From Pseudomonas putida (lineage in GTDB: Bacteria > Pseudomonadota > Gammaproteobacteria > Pseudomonadales > Pseudomonadaceae): a stretch of 64,000 nt of DNA. Under the pieces are notes generated by a model that saw only the letters and a list, made by a program, of their open reading frames with translations, did no database searches and was not told where the DNA came from. The stretch is taken from the NCBI RefSeq assembly GCF_028682395.1, contig NZ_JANHLC010000012.1, forward strand, positions 1-64,000, in the 5' to 3' direction. This document shows, one piece after another, positions 60,098-64,000 of the stretch. The stretch's first letter is position 1; every line of letters starts with the position of its first letter. The translations under genes were made by a program, and so were the position numbers.

Positions 60098-61495
60098 TCA
60101 GACCTGGCGCAGGCGAGGTTCGAACAGCACCGGAGCCAGTTGCTGGGCCTGGGACACCGGCAGGCTGCAGGATTCGCCACGGCCCATGGGGAAGTAGTGG
60201 AAGCCTTGCTGCGTCAGGCGCTCGGCATCGTAGAGATTGCGCCCATCGAAAATCACCGGGGCCTTGAGCCGAGCCTGGATCAGCTTGAAATCCGGTGCCT
60301 TGAACTGCTGCCATTCGGTGCAGATGATCAGCGCATCGGCATCGGCCAGAACCGACTCCGGGGTGCCCATCAGCATCAGGCGCGGATCTTCGCCGTACAG
60401 CCGCTGGGTTTCCTGCATGGCTTCGGGGTCAAAGGCACGGATCCTGGCACCGGCGGCCCAGAGTTCTTCCATCAGCACCCGGCTCGGTGCATCGCGCATA
60501 TCATCGGTGTTGGGCTTGAACGCCAGGCCCCAGAGAGCAAAGGTACGGCCCTGCAGGTCGCCTTTGTAGAAGGCCTTGATCCGCTCGAAGAGCTTGTGTT
60601 TCTGCCGCTCGTTGATGGCTTCCACGGCTTGGAGCAGGTCGCTGGAGCAATGCGCCTGTTCGGCGCTGTGGATCAGCGCGCGCATGTCCTTGGGAAAGCA
60701 CGAGCCGCCGTAGCCGCAACCCGGGTAGATAAAGTGGTAGCCGATCCGCGAATCGGCGCCGATGCCCAGGCGCACCGCCTCGATATCAGCACCCAGGTGT
60801 TCGGCCAGTTCGGCGATCTGGTTGATAAAGCTGATCTTGGTCGCAAGCATGCAGTTGGCCGCGTACTTGGTCAGCTCGGCGCTGCGCAGGTCCATAAACA
60901 TAATGCGGTCGTGGTTGCGATTGAACGGCGCGTACAGCTCGCGCATCACCTCGCGCACCGCTTCACTGGCGCAGCCGACCACAATGCGATCGGGGCGGCG
61001 GCAATCACTGACTGCCGAGCCCTCCTTGAGAAACTCTGGATTGGAGACGATATCGAATTGCAGTTGGCGCCCGGCCAAGGCCAGGGCCTCTTCGATATGG
61101 CGGTGCAAGGCATCACCGGTGCCGACCGGTACGGTGGATTTCTCCACCAGGATCAGCGGCTCACTGCGATGGCGGGCCACGGCATCGCCGACTGCAAAGA
61201 CATAACGCAGGTCGGCCGAGCCGTCCTCGCCCGGCGGCGTGCCGACGGCGATAAACAGCACTTGGGCATGTTCGACGGCCAGTTGCTCGTCATGGGTAAA
61301 GCGCAGACGCTGATTCTCCAGGTTCTCGCGCACCAGCGTCGCCAGCCCCGGCTCGAAGATGCTCACGTGGCCTTGCTGGAGAAGTTTGACCTTGGCCTCG
61401 TCGATGTCCATGCACACCACGTCATGGCCAACCTCGGCCAACACCGCCGCCTGGACCAGGCCGACATACCCGCAACCAAAAACACTGATTTTCAT
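60098..61495 (-). CDS. ugd: UDP-glucose 6-dehydrogenase
   Basis: Protein of 465 aa with NAD-binding GCGYVGL (7-13), the VEKSTVPVGT loop and the catalytic-Cys segment GCGYGGSCFPKDM around residue 260. It oxidises UDP-glucose twice to UDP-glucuronate, the entry to the L-Ara4N branch. It overlaps the arnF stop by four bases, so it is the last gene of the arn operon here. Length is normal. Confidence 0.96.
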   Translation of the reverse strand: MKISVFGCGYVGLVQAAVLAEVGHDVVCMDIDEAKVKLLQQGHVSIFEPGLATLVRENLENQRLRFTHDEQLAVEHAQVLFIAVGTPPGEDGSADLRYVFAVGDAVARHRSEPLILVEKSTVPVGTGDALHRHIEEALALAGRQLQFDIVSNPEFLKEGSAVSDCRRPDRIVVGCASEAVREVMRELYAPFNRNHDRIMFMDLRSAELTKYAANCMLATKISFINQIAELAEHLGADIEAVRLGIGADSRIGYHFIYPGCGYGGSCFPKDMRALIHSAEQAHCSSDLLQAVEAINERQKHKLFERIKAFYKGDLQGRTFALWGLAFKPNTDDMRDAPSRVLMEELWAAGARIRAFDPEAMQETQRLYGEDPRLMLMGTPESVLADADALIICTEWQQFKAPDFKLIQARLKAPVIFDGRNLYDAERLTQQGFHYFPMGRGESCSLPVSQAQQLAPVLFEPRLRQV

Positions 61496-61899
61496 AAGAG
61501 ATCCCTGGGACCGGTGGTGCTTCTAAAATTGATCGTCAAAACGCCCAGCGTGACCAAAGCCACGCCCAGCGTTCGAGTGCTCGTAAAGCCTTCGTCAAAC
61601 AGCGGCAGGCTGGCGGCCAGCACATAGACCAGGACATAGCTGATGCTCAGCAGTGAATAGGCGCGGCCCAGGGGCAGGTCGCGCAGGGCGGCCAGCCAGC
61701 AGAGCATCGATAACCCATAGGCGATGATCGCCAGCGCCACCACCGTCAACGCCGCGCCAGCCAGTTCCCCGGCCTCCAGAGCGGCCGGCCACTGTGTGGG
61801 CGTGGGCAGACGGCTCATGCTCCAGCGCATGCCCAACTGCGCGCCACTGGCCAACAGCACGCTGGCGGTGGCCACGCCGATACCCCGCGCCGTGCTCAT
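61492..61899 (-). CDS. arnF: ArnF, L-Ara4N-phosphoundecaprenol flippase subunit
   Basis: SMR-type membrane protein of 135 aa with four helices; LPLGRAYSLLSISYVLVYV and LGVALVTLGVLTIN are the conserved parts. With ArnE it moves L-Ara4N-phosphoundecaprenol to the periplasmic face. ATG 61899 overlaps the arnE stop (ATGA). A longer open frame upstream overlaps arnE and is not credible. Confidence 0.92.
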   Translation of the reverse strand: MSTARGIGVATASVLLASGAQLGMRWSMSRLPTPTQWPAALEAGELAGAALTVVALAIIAYGLSMLCWLAALRDLPLGRAYSLLSISYVLVYVLAASLPLFDEGFTSTRTLGVALVTLGVLTINFRSTTGPRDLL

Positions 61900-62240
61900 A
61901 CCTGGCGCCCCAACAGCACCACCCCGGCGATGATCAGCGCCACGCCACACCAGTGCCGCGCATCGATGGGTTCCTTGAACCCATAACGCGCCACCAGGGT
62001 GATCAGTACAAAGTTCAGGCTGAGCATGGGGTAAGCAATGCTGACCTCCAGGCGTTGCAGCACCAGCAGCCACACCAGCAGGCCGAGGCCCAGGCACAGC
62101 AGCGCGAGCCAGAGCCAGGGGCTCAGCAGTTTTTGCCCAAGGCTCGTGGGCGTAACGCGCCAGCGCTCCACGGCCAGCTTTTGGGCAATCTGGCCCAGGC
62201 AGGTCAGCAGGCAGGCGCCGAGCAGCAGGGCCAGGGTCAT
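61896..62240 (-). CDS. arnE: ArnE, L-Ara4N-phosphoundecaprenol flippase subunit
   Basis: SMR-type protein of 114 aa with four hydrophobic helices, including VSIAYPMLSLNFVLI and the C-terminal GVALIIAGVVLLG. It pairs with ArnF. Start 62240 overlaps the arnT stop by four bases, preserving the chain of coupled genes. Confidence 0.92.
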   Translation of the reverse strand: MTLALLLGACLLTCLGQIAQKLAVERWRVTPTSLGQKLLSPWLWLALLCLGLGLLVWLLVLQRLEVSIAYPMLSLNFVLITLVARYGFKEPIDARHWCGVALIIAGVVLLGRQV

Positions 62241-63886
62241 GGCGCGCTCGCCGGGATAATCAAAATCACCATATTGCCTTCCTGATAGCGCACGGCGTCC
62301 TTGGGCAGGCGATCCATCTCATGGCTGGTGTCCGAGCGCTTGACCCGCATCACCACGCCCACCGGACCGTCGCGCCGGGCCTGGAGCAGCCATGATTCGA
62401 CTTCCTCCAGGTCGATTCGCCGGTGGCTGGCCTCAGGGTACGACAGGCCATATTTCACCTCGCCGGTGGTGTTATACAAAGTCACCTTGGGTCGCTCCAG
62501 GCGCCAGGCCAGGGCCGAGGCGGCGCCCAGATCGTTGCTCAGCAGGTGTTTGCTGGTGGCCAGTTCGTCGGCATGGCGGGCGATAAAGCCGTCGGGCATT
62601 TTGTTGAAGACCACCGCGTTGGGCATGCTCGCCGGCAGCAGCAGGACCAGCAGGCCCATGCCCAGTGCCGGTGCGGCCCAGAAGGCCCGTGGCCGGGTGA
62701 TTGCCAGGGTGTTGGCGCCGATCCAGCCGAGCAGGAACAGCACCAGCAGCGTCAGGTGCAGCGGTTCGTCGTGATAGAACGGCTTTTTCCATTGGAAGAA
62801 CCCCAGGGCCAGGAGCGCCACGGTGCCCAGGGCCAGATTGAACCCGGCATTGAGGCGTAGCAGCGCGACCTTTTGTTGCTCCAGGTACAGGCTCAAGCTG
62901 TGCCCCATCAGCAGGGCCAATGGCAGCAGGCACGGCATGATGTAGGTCGGCAGCTTGCCCCGGCTCAGGCTGAAAAACGCCAGCGGCAGAAGCAGCCACA
63001 GCAGCAGGAACACGGTCGAGCGCTGGCCCCGGCTCTGCCAGGCCTGCGTGAAGGTGCGCGGCAGCCACAGCGCCCAGGGAATACTCGCGGCGACCAGCAA
63101 CGGCAGGTAGAACCACCAGGGCCGCGAGTGTTGGGCGTCCTCGCCGGCAAAGCGGCGGATATGCTCGTGCCAGAAGAAGAACCGCCAGTAATCCGGTTCG
63201 CGCATATGCACCGCCAAGACCCAGGGCAGGGCAACCAGGGTGGCGACCAGAATCGCCACTAGGCCATAGCCCACCAGCTCCTTGAAGCGCTTCTGCCAGA
63301 TCATGTAGGGCAGGCCGATCAGTACCGGCAGCAGCAGGGCCAGGAAGCCCTTGGTCATAAAGCCCATGCCGCAGGCGAACCCCAGCAGGGCCCAGGCGCC
63401 CAGCCGGCTGCGGCGAGTGGTGGTGTCGACGGCAAACCACAAGGCCACCAGGCTCAGGTTGACCCAGAGGGTGAACTGCGGATCGAGGTTGCTGTAGCCG
63501 GCCTGGCCGGCGATCAGCCCGAAACTCATGTAGAGCAGGGCGCAGGCCAAGCTTTGGCGTGGGTCGCGCCACAGGCGTTGGGCGATCACATAGGCCAGGA
63601 ACACGCTGAGCCCGCTGCTGATGGCCGAGGCCACCCGTACGCCAAACAGATTGTCGCCGAAGATCATCTGGCCGATGGCGATAAACCAGTAGCCGGCAAT
63701 GGGTTTTTCAAAGTAGCGCAGGCCCATGAAATGGGGCGAAACCCAGTCGCCCTTGAGCAGCATTTCCTGGGCGATCTGCGCATAGCGGGGTTCGTCCGGG
63801 ATCCACAGGCCGTGGGTGCCCAACGGCAACAGATAGAAGAGTACAAAGGCGCCCAGCAACAGGGGCCATGTCCAGCGTCGGGTCAT
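62237..63886 (-). CDS. arnT: ArnT, lipid A aminoarabinosyltransferase
   Basis: Polytopic GT-C enzyme of 549 aa. N-terminal periplasmic-loop motif IPDEPRYAQIAQEML, followed by GLRYFEKPIAGYW and a dozen membrane segments, then a soluble C-terminal domain. It transfers L-Ara4N to lipid A phosphates, giving resistance to polymyxin and cationic peptides. ATG 63886 overlaps the upstream arnD stop in ATGA, which fixes the start. Confidence 0.95.
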   Translation of the reverse strand: MTRRWTWPLLLGAFVLFYLLPLGTHGLWIPDEPRYAQIAQEMLLKGDWVSPHFMGLRYFEKPIAGYWFIAIGQMIFGDNLFGVRVASAISSGLSVFLAYVIAQRLWRDPRQSLACALLYMSFGLIAGQAGYSNLDPQFTLWVNLSLVALWFAVDTTTRRSRLGAWALLGFACGMGFMTKGFLALLLPVLIGLPYMIWQKRFKELVGYGLVAILVATLVALPWVLAVHMREPDYWRFFFWHEHIRRFAGEDAQHSRPWWFYLPLLVAASIPWALWLPRTFTQAWQSRGQRSTVFLLLWLLLPLAFFSLSRGKLPTYIMPCLLPLALLMGHSLSLYLEQQKVALLRLNAGFNLALGTVALLALGFFQWKKPFYHDEPLHLTLLVLFLLGWIGANTLAITRPRAFWAAPALGMGLLVLLLPASMPNAVVFNKMPDGFIARHADELATSKHLLSNDLGAASALAWRLERPKVTLYNTTGEVKYGLSYPEASHRRIDLEEVESWLLQARRDGPVGVVMRVKRSDTSHEMDRLPKDAVRYQEGNMVILIIPASAP

Positions 63887-64000
63887 GGTCGTTGCACTCC
63901 CAGCCAACCTTCGCGACCGCTCAGGGTGCCGCGTGACAGCTGCCCGGTGGGCAGCGTCTCCAGGGCCTGGGGCAGCAGGTGCCTCAGGGGTTGAAAGCGG
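63883..64000 (-). CDS. arnD: ArnD C-terminus (partial, runs off the window)
   Basis: The last 39 codons on the minus strand read RFQPLRHLLPQALETLP, then GQLSRGTLSGREGWLGVQ and a TGA overlapping the arnT ATG. Position immediately before arnT and the LGVQ ending identify the tail of ArnD, the deformylase of L-Ara4N-formyl-phosphoundecaprenol. The rest of arnBCAD should lie beyond position 64000. Confidence 0.82.
   Translation of the reverse strand, partial: RFQPLRHLLPQALETLPTGQLSRGTLSGREGWLGVQRP

Noticed and set aside
60140..61627. 495-codon plus-strand frame opposite ugd
   Set aside because: Shadow frame over a certain gene, crossing into arnF.
1..64000. tRNA, rRNA, insertion sequence or prophage structural genes
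   Set aside because: No cloverleaf, ribosomal RNA sequence, transposase or phage morphogenesis motif was recognised; the only mobile-element trace is the integrase remnant at 40000-40273.

Overview
The window comes from a GC-rich Pseudomonas chromosome, most likely of the P. fluorescens group. The evidence is a complete fap functional-amyloid operon, a cobW-cobN-chlI/chlD late-cobalamin cluster under a B12 riboswitch, the arnT-arnE-arnF-ugd lipid A block, an OprD porin, ecotin, a DUF1652 protein, three chemoreceptors and REP-type palindromes ending in CCTACAGG. No rRNA, tRNA, insertion sequence or CRISPR array was seen.

Layout. (1) 1-7137, minus strand: a heme-dependent N-demethylase (dimethylamine monooxygenase-type) operon of three genes followed by an APC permease. 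Upstream lie a PAS/sigma-54 activator and a second PAS protein that overlaps it. A well-spaced sigma-54 promoter and an upstream inverted repeat sit between regulator and enzyme genes, so the locus looks like a self-contained regulated methylamine module. (2) 7.6-15 kb: chemoreceptor, beta-lactamase-fold hydrolase, HAD phosphatase, OprD porin, cobF, glycosyltransferase. (3) 15.1-21.9 kb: cobalamin riboswitch, cobW, cobN and a ChlI/ChlD-like pair. The ChlI frame ends just after an A AAA AAG heptamer, and the vWA (ChlD) half continues in the -1 frame, which is the signature of programmed frameshifting making both small chelatase subunits. (4) 22.5-28.8 kb: a VpsR-like sigma-54 activator convergent with fapABCDEF. 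fapA is preceded by two sigma-54-like promoters and a terminator-like hairpin separates fapC from fapD. (5) 29-40 kb: NMN uptake and salvage (pnuC plus a NadR-like kinase), chemoreceptor, uppP, a cold-shock/DUF1294 fusion, LysR-azoR, hydrolase, MFS transporter and a YbiT-type ABC-F protein. (6) 40.0-44.4 kb: an accessory patch of orphan genes that begins with the frameshifted C-terminal remnant of a tyrosine integrase. (7) 44.5-58.2 kb: katG, small enzymes, PQQ-type sugar dehydrogenase, ecotin, pgm, a divergent UvrD-like helicase, DUF1652, a candidate sRNA and an FAD oxidoreductase. (8) 58.4-64 kb: a chemoreceptor, then ugd-arnF-arnE-arnT and the tail of arnD running off the window.

The most notable items are the chlI/chlD frameshift site, the sigma-54 architecture of the N-demethylase locus with its two-protein PAS sensor, the fap regulatory signals with the adjacent VpsR-like activator, and the integrase remnant at the edge of the accessory patch. 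Functions were assigned by recognising motifs and families from the sequence alone; no database search was run.
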